Source: CAZDDW01 sp043811105 (GTDB taxonomy: Bacteria; Patescibacteriota; Patescibacteriia; UBA9934; CAZDDW01). From it: a DNA stretch of 57,753 nt. Position numbers and translations under genes: made by a program. The stretch is from contig JBDRNK010000015.1 in assembly GCA_043811105.1 (NCBI GenBank), positions 1 through 57,753 of the forward strand, in the 5' to 3' direction. Each line of letters opens with the position of its first letter. The stretch's first letter is position 1. The notes under the pieces are model-generated. The model saw nothing but the letters and a program-made list of their open reading frames with translations. It was not told the origin of the DNA and made no database searches. Positions 49,752-55,599 of the stretch are shown here, one piece after another.

Positions 49752-50756
49752 ATGCAATTCGCTGATTACGCAGAGCTGGACAAGCTCGCACGCAGACATC
49801 TGTCCAATAAGGCTGTGAATGAACGGAAAAAGAAAAAGCGTCAGCTTCTAAAAAATGATCACAGGTTAACTTTGAAAACATGGGAGGCACAAGATCTAGG
49901 TGATGAGTTTTCCTGCCAACACGTTTCTGTATATTTTCTATTCTTCATCTTGTCCTTTGCTGCGTCTATTCCTGCCGGGATTGGGCTGGTCTGTGCCGAA
50001 CAGATTTGGGTTAAATTGCTTTGGTTGATGTTGCCAACAGTTATGTTTATACTGAATAGGGTCATTCGGGAAATTAAGGTCATACAGATTCTGAGAAAAG
50101 AATTCGATTTCAAACTACCCAATTTCGACGAATTGAAACCAGCCGAGTACGTAAACATTTACCTCAACGATGAGATTGGGCGATTGCGGGAAGATCTGCT
50201 TGGTAGGACAAGTCAGCTTTCACGAATCAAGGGTCGTTTGGCCAGAACCGACGAGCAAGCACGGACAGTCCGAGCGCAGCTCGAACGTCGTTGTGACGGT
50301 GAGAACACACCTGAATATCTGACCGATGCTCACGAACGTATCCAAGATACCTGTCAGCGGATCGCTGCTAAGCGTGAGACGCTCGACGAGTACACCGCCC
50401 GCATCGAAGCCTTTTTGCGAGAGTGCCAGGCTCAGGTCAAGCGTGTCCAACAGCCCTTGTCCGACCTCGAACTGATTCGTGAGACCAATCGTCTTTGCGA
50501 AGAGACTGAACAACTTGAAATTCGGGCAGCTGCAGTTGTGGTCAGAACGACCTCTGAGCTGACCAGCCGTATGCTCGAAACCAAGAACCGCCTCTACCGT
50601 CAGTTCGAAAGTGCTGGGGTCAGTCTGGCTCTGGCCAGCGCTGAGACAGGTGACGCTCTCAAGAACTTCCAACTTCTCGAATCCACGATCGGCAAGTTCG
50701 TTCCTGCCGATAAGGTTCTCGAAGCCGAATCCGAGGAGACCAGTGCAGCAGGCTGA
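49752..50756 (+). CDS. Membrane protein with long cytoplasmic coiled coil
   Basis: 334 residues from the ATG at 49752, behind the GGGGGAAA ribosome binding site. Two adjacent membrane helices at about residues 60-105. From ~130 to the end it is a highly charged coiled coil (YLNDEIGRLREDLLGRTSQLSRI, QLERR, IAAKRETLDEYTARIEAF). Layout matches the 51209 gene, suggesting distant paralogy. Codons are G/C-ending in the coiled coil. A role in membrane or envelope organisation is only inference. Confidence 0.65.
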   Translation: MQFADYAELDKLARRHLSNKAVNERKKKKRQLLKNDHRLTLKTWEAQDLGDEFSCQHVSVYFLFFILSFAASIPAGIGLVCAEQIWVKLLWLMLPTVMFILNRVIREIKVIQILRKEFDFKLPNFDELKPAEYVNIYLNDEIGRLREDLLGRTSQLSRIKGRLARTDEQARTVRAQLERRCDGENTPEYLTDAHERIQDTCQRIAAKRETLDEYTARIEAFLRECQAQVKRVQQPLSDLELIRETNRLCEETEQLEIRAAAVVVRTTSELTSRMLETKNRLYRQFESAGVSLALASAETGDALKNFQLLESTIGKFVPADKVLEAESEETSAAG

Positions 50757-50882
50757 GTCAATCCCTTCCCACCTACCAACACTTCACACCCGCTCCGCCC
50801 GCAGTCCCCAGTAGCTCCATCAGGAGCGTAGGGGGGCAGTCGGTTCTCACCGAGAGTCGTCCATGGGCAGAGGGCGGTCTCA
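50757..50882 (+). other. Structured 3' untranslated region
   Basis: Holds CCGCCC...GGGCGG long-range pairing and an AGCTCC-ATCA-GGAGC hairpin before the terminator. No gene seen. Confidence 0.4.
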
Positions 50883-50932
50883 CCCTGTACCGACGGCATA
50901 AGCCTTGACCGTCTGGTACAGGGCTTTTTTTA
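50883..50932 (+). terminator. Terminator after the coiled-coil membrane gene
   Basis: CCCTGTACC/GGTACAGGG stem (with CGACG/CGTC inside) followed by TTTTTTT. Confidence 0.88.
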
Positions 50933-50977
50933 TTTTTAACCTTTAGCGTTAAAACGAAGAAGTCGCTTGAAAAGGCG

Positions 50978-51039
50978 GTTTTGAGCAATTAACTCAAGGT
51001 GTTGAAGTCACGAGCCGTGAAGTTGTCAAAGCTCGTCAG
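50978..51039 (+). pseudogene. 62-bp fragment duplicated from the end of the 51209 gene
   Basis: 60 of 62 bases equal 51957-52018. It reads FEQLTQGVEVTSREVVKARQ then TGA, the same frame as FEQLTQGVEATSREVVKARQ near the C-terminus of the 51209 gene, but without the rest of the protein. Confidence 0.85.
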
Positions 51040-51062
51040 TGATTTGGGGTCAGGCCGGCCTG

Positions 51063-51100
51063 CCCTGTACCGACGAAGTGCAACGACGTCTGGTACAGGG
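51063..51100 (+). terminator. Second copy of the CCCTGTACC terminator stem
   Basis: CCCTGTACCGACG/CGTCTGGTACAGGG, same stem as 50883-50932 with a different loop and no T run. Confidence 0.65.
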
Positions 51101-51136
51101 GAAACGGGAATCGCTGATAAATTTGGTGACTTACGC

Positions 51137-51165
51137 TTGACGGATAGCCAACATTATGCAAGAAT
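51137..51165 (+). promoter_or_regulatory. Promoter of the 51209 gene
   Basis: TTGACG (51137-51142), 17-nt spacer ending TGC, AAGAAT (51160-51165). Confidence 0.55.
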
Positions 51166-51191
51166 AAGTTACCGAACCGTAAACAACCAAA

Positions 51192-51204
51192 CTCCACTGG
51201 AGGG
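51192..51204 (+). promoter_or_regulatory. Hairpin over the ribosome binding site of the 51209 gene
   Basis: CTCC-ACT-GGAG; the right arm is part of the GGAGGG ribosome binding site, 4 nt before the ATG. Confidence 0.5.
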
Positions 51205-51208
51205 AAAA

Positions 51209-52090
51209 ATGATCTGGTGGCCACTTATCACAGCACTGCTTTGCTCGGTATGCGCAATTGGTGGATTGGCTATATTTCGCCGTGCACGTCAAATATCTCT
51301 GAATTCTGTATTTTATAGTGAAGAAGACTTAAAAACTGCTGGAGTAACTATACCCGTTTTCGGACTCGGTATGTTTGGTGCATTACCGATGATAGAACTT
51401 GGGCTACCTTATCTTACCTTTGTTCTCCTCGTTCTCGGAGCTTCGTGCCTGACTCCAGCTACTATTTATGGTATGCGTCAAGCAGAATTGGAACAGAAGT
51501 TTAAGCAACTTCTAGGTGAACAAAGTGAAGCCATCAGAGCAAAGCTGAAAGCCTGGTATCAGAGCTGGCGGGAGCGGGAAAACAAGGTGCTGCGTGATGC
51601 CGGGAGAAAGGCAGATGAACTCTGCGATCTGATTCCTGATGTACCTTGGGAGGAGTTCCGAGGTTTTATCAGACAGGTGGCAAACAACTTTCTGCCCGAG
51701 CTGTACACCCAGGCTCAAGAACTACGAGACGAAGTTGCCCAGGTCGGTGAGATCATCGCCGAGTACAAAGACAAAAAACTCGATGACTTCTCTCGTGGCC
51801 TGCTCGGAAAAAGTGTGGCTGACAAGCAGGAGTTGGAAAAAGCTCTGGCAGAAATCGAGATTCAGATCACAGCCTGCCGTTCTTTCCTCGACCACATCAA
51901 GTCCGACCTGCTGGTGGCTCGCCGACGAGGTACTGGCCTGCCCGAACTTCGAGCTCGTTTTGAGCAATTAACTCAAGGTGTCGAAGCCACGAGCCGTGAA
52001 GTTGTCAAAGCTCGTCAGGAAGTTGATGACATTGGTGATCGACGTGTGGTTAACCTGCCGTCTCATCCTAGACAGCGCACGCCTCAGTGA
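51209..52090 (+). CDS. Membrane protein with cytoplasmic coiled coil
   Basis: 293 residues from the ATG at 51209, with GGAGGG upstream; an upstream open frame from 50999 only reads the duplicated fragment and promoter. Three hydrophobic helices at ~3-22, 46-62 and 66-86. The rest is a charged coiled coil with FLPELYTQAQELRDEVAQVG and KQELEKALAEIEIQI. Layout parallels the 49752 gene. The C-terminal part has been copied at 50978. Function unknown. Confidence 0.65.
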   Translation: MIWWPLITALLCSVCAIGGLAIFRRARQISLNSVFYSEEDLKTAGVTIPVFGLGMFGALPMIELGLPYLTFVLLVLGASCLTPATIYGMRQAELEQKFKQLLGEQSEAIRAKLKAWYQSWRERENKVLRDAGRKADELCDLIPDVPWEEFRGFIRQVANNFLPELYTQAQELRDEVAQVGEIIAEYKDKKLDDFSRGLLGKSVADKQELEKALAEIEIQITACRSFLDHIKSDLLVARRRGTGLPELRARFEQLTQGVEATSREVVKARQEVDDIGDRRVVNLPSHPRQRTPQ

Positions 52091-52103
52091 TTTATTTCAC
52101 ATC

Positions 52104-52138
52104 CGCCCCGACTTAATACCAAGTCCGGGGCCTTTTTT
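52104..52138 (+). terminator. Terminator after the 51209 gene
   Basis: GCCCCGACTT/AAGTCCGGGGC hairpin followed by TTTTTT. Confidence 0.88.
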
Positions 52139-52147
52139 ATTTATCTC

Positions 52148-52176
52148 TTGACAAAAGGGCTTATTATTGCTAAATT
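52148..52176 (+). promoter_or_regulatory. Promoter of the 52235 gene
   Basis: TTGACA (52148-52153), 17-nt spacer ending TGC, TAAATT (52171-52176). Confidence 0.75.
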
Positions 52177-52182
52177 TGTATC

Positions 52183-52234
52183 TTCATCAATTCTGGTGGA
52201 ACGTACATATACAACTCCTAGCTAGGAGGGGAAG
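52183..52234 (+). promoter_or_regulatory. Conserved leader hiding the ribosome binding site, copy 2
   Basis: Hairpin CATCA-ATTC-TGGTG (52185-52198), GGAACGTACATATACAAC, then the perfect palindrome CTCCTAGCTAGGAG (52215-52228) whose right half begins the AGGAGGGG ribosome binding site of the ATG at 52235. C-to-T and T-to-C changes against copy 1 keep the pairing. Confidence 0.8.
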
Positions 52235-52834
52235 ATGGAACACACTTCTGTGATCAGTGTTCTCACCGGCTACCTTGCTGGGGGTATTCTCATCATTGGT
52301 TACCTAATATACAACTGGAAGATTTTTAAAGGCACAACAAGACCGAATACTGCCACATGGGCACTTTGGGCATTTATTGTTGGTCTTAACGCTCTAACAT
52401 ACGACAAGATGAGTGCTGACCACATCAAAGCAATTGTCTCTATTGCGAGTGGTGCCTTCTGTATATTCACCTTCCTTTTCTCCTTGTTCACTGGGAAATT
52501 CAAATCACTCGACAGCTGGGACAAGAGTATCTTGGTAATTGGGTTGATCGCTATTGGTGTTTGGTATTACTTTAAAAGTGCTACCTATGCCAATATGTTG
52601 CTCCAGGTGGCAATCGTTATTAGCTTTGTTCCAATCCTTCATAGTGTCTGGAAGGAACCTGATAGCGAGAACTGGCTTCCGTGGATGGTTTGGGTCATTG
52701 CTTACACAGTCTCGATCGTAACAGTCATCATGCGCTGGAACGTTGGTTGGGACATCGTTTATCCCATCAATGGTTTTATCATGCATGGGATCGTTGGCCT
52801 GTTCTCCATTCGACAGACTCGTACCCGCTCCTAA
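52235..52834 (+). CDS. Seven-helix PQ-loop/SWEET-like membrane protein
   Basis: 199 residues, about seven membrane helices. Two halves repeat the same wording: YLIYNWKIFKGTTRPNTATWALWAF near residue 25 and FVPILHSVWKEPDSENWLPWMVWV near 135, each with a Pro/Asn-Trp turn after the first helix, as in PQ-loop transporters. Transport of a small solute is plausible but unproven. Strong promoter, conserved leader with hidden ribosome binding site, and a terminator that overlaps the stop codon. Confidence 0.65.
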   Translation: MEHTSVISVLTGYLAGGILIIGYLIYNWKIFKGTTRPNTATWALWAFIVGLNALTYDKMSADHIKAIVSIASGAFCIFTFLFSLFTGKFKSLDSWDKSILVIGLIAIGVWYYFKSATYANMLLQVAIVISFVPILHSVWKEPDSENWLPWMVWVIAYTVSIVTVIMRWNVGWDIVYPINGFIMHGIVGLFSIRQTRTRS

Positions 52835-52852
52835 ATAAGGAGCGGTTTTTTT
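52824..52852 (+). terminator. Terminator after the PQ-loop-like gene
   Basis: CCGCTCCT/AGGAGCGG hairpin containing the TAA stop, then TTTTTTT. Confidence 0.88.
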
Positions 52853-52961
52853 ATACCACAAAACTTATTTTTAACCCTTAGCGTTAAAACGAAGAACCTT
52901 TGGGGTCAGGCTGGGAAACGGGAATCGCCGCTAAATTTAGCCCAGAATAGACAAGTGTTCC

Positions 52962-52990
52962 TTGACAACAGCTTGTTTTTGTGTTATATT
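52962..52990 (+). promoter_or_regulatory. Near-consensus promoter of the 53062 gene
   Basis: TTGACA (52962-52967), 17-nt spacer, TATATT (52985-52990). A leader of ~65 nt with GGAGG at its end follows. Confidence 0.85.
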
Positions 52991-53061
52991 TCCAAGTCAA
53001 TTCGACCCCGTGACTGGGAAAATGTCGAGATTAAAGTTCATGTACCTTGGAGGATTACAAC

Positions 53062-53373
53062 ATGAGTAGAACAGTTATCACTCTTCCGGATCGAGAAGAG
53101 ATGCTACAGCGTCTCATGCAAGTCAATGACAGGAATCATGTACAGCAGAAGCTCTATCCGATTCTCCTCAACCACGCAGGACAGGAAAAAGTGGCGCAAG
53201 GTATCCCCGTGATGCTTGCTCTGGCCATCAATGACTACACAACGGGTATGCCCGCAGTCGTAGCCGGAATGGTTTGGGATTACGTACCCGCCTGGATCGA
53301 TGCTCTGGTTGACGACCAGGACGTCGCTGCGGAAGCCAAGGCCTTCTTCGAGGCTGCCTTCGCTACTCAGTAG
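53062..53373 (+). CDS. Small hypothetical protein
   Basis: 103 residues from the ATG at 53062, with GGAGG 8 nt upstream. Mostly helical and soluble; MSRTVITLPDREEMLQRLMQ opens it and the C-terminus is acidic and Ala-rich (DDQDVAAEAKAFFEAAFATQ). GC-rich codons, strong promoter and strong terminator point to good expression. No family recognised. Confidence 0.65.
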   Translation: MSRTVITLPDREEMLQRLMQVNDRNHVQQKLYPILLNHAGQEKVAQGIPVMLALAINDYTTGMPAVVAGMVWDYVPAWIDALVDDQDVAAEAKAFFEAAFATQ

Positions 53374-53379
53374 TTTCTC

Positions 53380-53440
53380 AACCGCCCCACCCATTCGGCC
53401 TTCGAAGCCGCACCTTGGGTAGAGGGCGGCTTTTTTATTT
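53380..53440 (+). terminator. Terminator after the 53062 gene
   Basis: ACCGCCC/GGGCGGC outer stem with an inner GGC-TTCG-GCC hairpin, then TTTTTT. Confidence 0.85.
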
Positions 53441-53459
53441 ATAGACTAAAAACTAAAAA

Positions 53460-53581
53460 TGGGGTCAGGTCTTGAGTTCGAACCTCAATAGACTAGATAG
53501 TACTGTGGTGCAGGTCTTTGGTTGACTAGTTGCCTCGATCGGACAATCGAACCCAGGGAGATTCTCATCCTCCCCGGGATC
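53460..53581 (-). other. tRNA-like module 3 (3' end lost)
   Basis: The minus strand opens with GATCCCG, a GGGGAG/CTCCC arm with loop containing GATGAGA, then GGGTTCGATTG as in modules 1 and 2. The second half differs, has a T-arm-like TTGAG-GTTCGAA-CTCAA hairpin, and runs into a TGGGGTCAGG motif instead of an acceptor and CCA. Confidence 0.45.
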
Positions 53582-53616
53582 ATAAAAACCGTCTAGAAAA
53601 ATCTAGCCGGTTTTTA
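53582..53616 (-). terminator. Hairpin spacer behind module 2
   Basis: Near-perfect 16-bp stem ATAAAAACCG...CGGTTTTTAT between the CCA of module 2 and the 5' end of module 3. Confidence 0.7.
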
Positions 53617-53749
53617 TGGTGACCCCAGGGGGAATATAGTCGTGCCGACCATATTGAACTCCTCCGCTCGGAAGACGTTGAATGAATTCAGGTCTTCTCT
53701 CGCTCAGTCGTGCAATCGAACCCAGGGAGTTCTCATCCTCCCTAGGATC
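53617..53749 (-). ncRNA. tRNA-like module 2 with acceptor-type ends and CCA
   Basis: 133 nt. The 5' end GATCCTA (53749-53743) pairs with the 3' end TGGGGTC (53627-53621), two G-U pairs, followed by A and CCA as in a tRNA. Inside are a GGGAG/CTCCC arm with loop GATGAGAA, GGGTTCGATTG, a GAAGAC/GTCTTC arm, and an ATAGTCG/CGACCAT hairpin in the T-loop position. The 105 nt at 53617-53721 match module 1 at 95 of 105 positions. Orientation follows the CCA end. Confidence 0.6.
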
Positions 53750-53786
53750 ACAAAAACCGCCTGGAAGAATCCAGTCGGCTTTTGTG
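53750..53786 (-). terminator. Hairpin spacer before module 2
   Basis: ACAAAAACCG.../...CGGCTTTTGT stem, preceded on the minus strand by GGTCACCA, the end of a further, otherwise lost, unit. Confidence 0.6.
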
Positions 53787-53993
53787 GTGACCTACTGTAT
53801 TGAGAATTGGAACACCATTATCCAACATCTCAAGCAATGGTCAGAAACCTTGCCGCATATTTTGGAAGAAAAAACTTTTGCAATAAATCAACTATAGCAA
53901 GCTCTTTTTGATGGAGATGATTTACAATTCTCTTCATTGGACATCTACTTGTTTTCCAAGGATATATCCCTATTTCTCCGTAACTATTCCAAT
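53787..53993. other. Intergenic region with a possible gene fragment
   Basis: Plus-strand reading to a TAG at 53895-53897 gives NWNTIIQHLKQWSETL and EEKTFAINQL, protein-like wording with no start of its own. Nothing recognisable follows up to 53993. Confidence 0.3.
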
Positions 53994-54620
53994 TTATTCA
54001 CCTTCCGCTAATTTTGCTTGTCGTGCGACGTGTTTCCATTCTTGTGAAGAGAATTTATTTACGATCTCTCCTCCCCAGTTATCTTTATTTTTTGGATCTT
54101 CGTATATTTGCACAGCTGTTTCTGCAAGAGCCGATATAACACCTGGACAATTTTCTTTCATGTAGGCCTGAAAGTTAAATCTCCACGCTTCTTGCAGATC
54201 ATCAGAGAGATCTCCGACAAACTTTGTTTCTTCCTTATCTGTAGCATCGCCCCCAAACTCCGAATCTAACATGCTAAAAACTTCTTTCTTTTCCCTTTGC
54301 ATTTCTTGTGCCTGTTTCCCCGTTGCCTTCCATTGATCTGGGATATCTAATGACTCAATGTTGAGTTCCAGAATTCCCCATTGATGTGCAAAGGCGACTA
54401 ATGGATACCTCTCTTGTATGTCTACCGAGTCGGGGATGCTCGCCGCCATTTCTCCTGTGACTGAATATCTGTTCAGGTCGATATTCATAACTGGATTGTC
54501 GTAACGGCTTGGGGAAGGCGCTATGATGACACCCTCTTGAAATGATGGATTGAACTCTCTATTGGTTTCACGTATCGCATCGGGCGGTGTTTCGCCACCT
54601 CTTCTTCCTTCTTTTGGCAT
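53994..54620 (-). CDS. Hypothetical protein of the decayed mobile element
   Basis: 208 residues from the ATG at 54620, with TATATT just before it. Polar and acidic, no signal peptide. The C-terminal half (WRFNFQAYMKENCPGVISAL, NWGGEIVNKFSSQEWKHVARQAKL) looks globular and helical. It lies between the two ~105-bp direct repeats beside tRNA-Glu, with an excisionase-like gene upstream on the same strand. No family recognised. Confidence 0.55.
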   Translation of the reverse strand: MPKEGRRGGETPPDAIRETNREFNPSFQEGVIIAPSPSRYDNPVMNIDLNRYSVTGEMAASIPDSVDIQERYPLVAFAHQWGILELNIESLDIPDQWKATGKQAQEMQREKKEVFSMLDSEFGGDATDKEETKFVGDLSDDLQEAWRFNFQAYMKENCPGVISALAETAVQIYEDPKNKDNWGGEIVNKFSSQEWKHVARQAKLAEGE

Positions 54621-54696
54621 AATATAGAATGATTATGATTTATATGAACAAATTATATCAAATGGGGGGGGTGAAACAAGACTTTTTTGCAAAACG

Positions 54697-54903
54697 TCAA
54701 GAGTGACCTTTTTCCAGTAACTCCAAAATATCTTTCTTCTTATACCGACGATCACCTCGTGTTCCCAAGCGGACGGCAACAAGATTTCCATTCTTGTCCC
54801 AATTACGCAAGGTGTTCGGATGACAATGCAACAAACCAGCCGCCTCTTTGAGAGTCAACAACTCTGGGAGCTTTGTGTCTCGTTGAGTTGACTGATCTTG
54901 CAT
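54697..54903 (-). CDS. Excisionase/MerR-like helix-turn-helix protein
   Basis: 68 residues from the ATG at 54903; a further in-frame ATG at 54930 overlaps the promoter region. LLTLKEAAGLLHCHPNTLRNWDKNGNLVAVRLGTRGDRRYKKKDI is a standard HTH_17/excisionase winged helix. Such proteins bind att sites or promoters of integrative elements. It is divergent from the 49-residue ORF with overlapping TATACT/AGTATA boxes. It supports an integrated element at this site. Confidence 0.8.
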   Translation of the reverse strand: MQDQSTQRDTKLPELLTLKEAAGLLHCHPNTLRNWDKNGNLVAVRLGTRGDRRYKKKDILELLEKGHS

Positions 54904-54942
54904 ATTTGATAAGTTACCATAAGTATACAAATCTATGCAACC

Positions 54943-55092
54943 ATGGCTGGTACAGGAAGTTTTGATCCAACATCACTATTGATGAAGTTTGACCCTTTGC
55001 TCCTTGGTAAGTTTGCCAAAAAGCAAGAGCTGGATTTTATTATACAGGATAGCGAGGAGGACGAAGACCGTGCCGACCGACGAGGCAGTTGA
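54943..55092 (+). CDS. Small ORF divergent from the excisionase-like gene
   Basis: 49 residues (MAGTGSFDPTSLLMKFDPLL, then an acidic end EEDEDRADRRGS). A TATACA box lies ~13 nt upstream and no ribosome binding site is seen. It overlaps the recombinase fragment in another frame. It could be an intact small gene or a broken 5' part of a larger one. Uncertain. Confidence 0.4.
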   Translation: MAGTGSFDPTSLLMKFDPLLLGKFAKKQELDFIIQDSEEDEDRADRRGS

Positions 55093-55255
55093 TTACGTGT
55101 TTGGATTCGTTGGAACACTCCCAGAGACATGGATTGACACCGACTTCACACAAAAACAACAGTTACAGAGTTTGATTTTCCCAGAAAAACCCGTGTACAC
55201 CTATTCAGGATTTGAAACACGAGTTTTGTCGCCAATGTTCGCAACAAAAAAGACT
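55070..55255 (+). pseudogene. C-terminal remnant of a large serine recombinase
   Basis: From 55070 the frame reads PTDEAVDYVFGFVGTLPETW, FTQKQQLQSLIFPEKPVYTY and FETRVLSPMF. This is the tail typical of large serine recombinases (nLpelW...KqrLQklvFPeGl.y....fgTp...s.iF). The catalytic N-terminal resolvase domain is absent and the frame has no native stop before the hairpin at 55252. So only ~60 codons of an integrase remain. Confidence 0.7.
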
Positions 55256-55274
55256 CATCATATAGATGAGTCCT
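55250..55274 (-). terminator. Terminator behind tRNA-like module 1
   Basis: Minus strand GACTCATC-TATAT-GATGAGTC then TTTTTT. Confidence 0.8.
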
Positions 55275-55277
55275 CTT

Positions 55278-55412
55278 TGGTGACCTCACGGAGAATATGG
55301 TCGTGCCGACCATATTGAATTCCTTCGCTCGGGAGACGTTGAATGAATTCAAGTCTTCTCTCGCTCAGTCGAACAATCGAACTCGCCGAAGTGTCTCATC
55401 CCCATGGAAATC
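55278..55412 (-). ncRNA. tRNA-like module 1 with tRNA-Glu-type 3' end
   Basis: 135 nt. The 3' end CTCCGTGAGGTCACCA is identical to that of the adjacent tRNA-Glu. The 5' GATTTCC pairs with the acceptor strand at 6 of 7 positions. GAGTTCGATTG is followed by GAC-TTGAAT/ATTCAA-GTC and ATATGGTCG-GCA-CGACCATAT hairpins, the latter sitting where the T-loop should be. It follows the tRNA-Glu terminator and has its own terminator. Confidence 0.6.
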
Positions 55413-55446
55413 AAAAAGCCGCCGTCCATTTGGACGACGACTTTTT
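55413..55446 (-). terminator. Terminator behind tRNA-Glu
   Basis: Minus strand AAAAAGTCGTCGTCC/GGACGGCGGCTTTTT stem directly after the CCA. Confidence 0.8.
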
Positions 55447-55520
55447 GGTGACCTCACGGAGAATCGAACTCCGGTTCCAAGGATGAGAACCTTGTGTCCT
55501 AACCACTAGACGATGAGGCC
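55447..55520 (-). tRNA. tRNA-Glu (anticodon CTC)
   Basis: 74 nt with encoded CCA. Acceptor GGCCTCA/TGAGGTC, D-arm with AGTGGTTAGGA loop, anticodon arm CAAGG-TTCTCAT-CCTTG (CTC), T-arm CGGAG-TTCGATT-CTCCG. It reads GAG codons. The sequence is intact. Its 3' end is repeated at 55278, marking it as an integration or duplication target. Confidence 0.95.
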
Positions 55521-55561
55521 ATTTTAGTTTTGTGAGGCAAGTATACTTGTTCATGACCAGT

Positions 55562-55590
55562 TTGTCAATCCTAATTTAAGGTGATACAAT
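55562..55590 (+). promoter_or_regulatory. Promoter giving a leaderless efflux-operon mRNA
   Basis: TTGTCA (55562-55567), 17-nt spacer, TACAAT (55585-55590), then 9 nt to the ATG at 55600. Confidence 0.7.
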
Positions 55591-55599
55591 AATACCAAT

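Noticed and set aside
54933..55352. Minus-strand frames of 65-68 codons near tRNA-Glu
   Set aside because: They are antisense to the recombinase fragment and small ORF and show no protein-like pattern.
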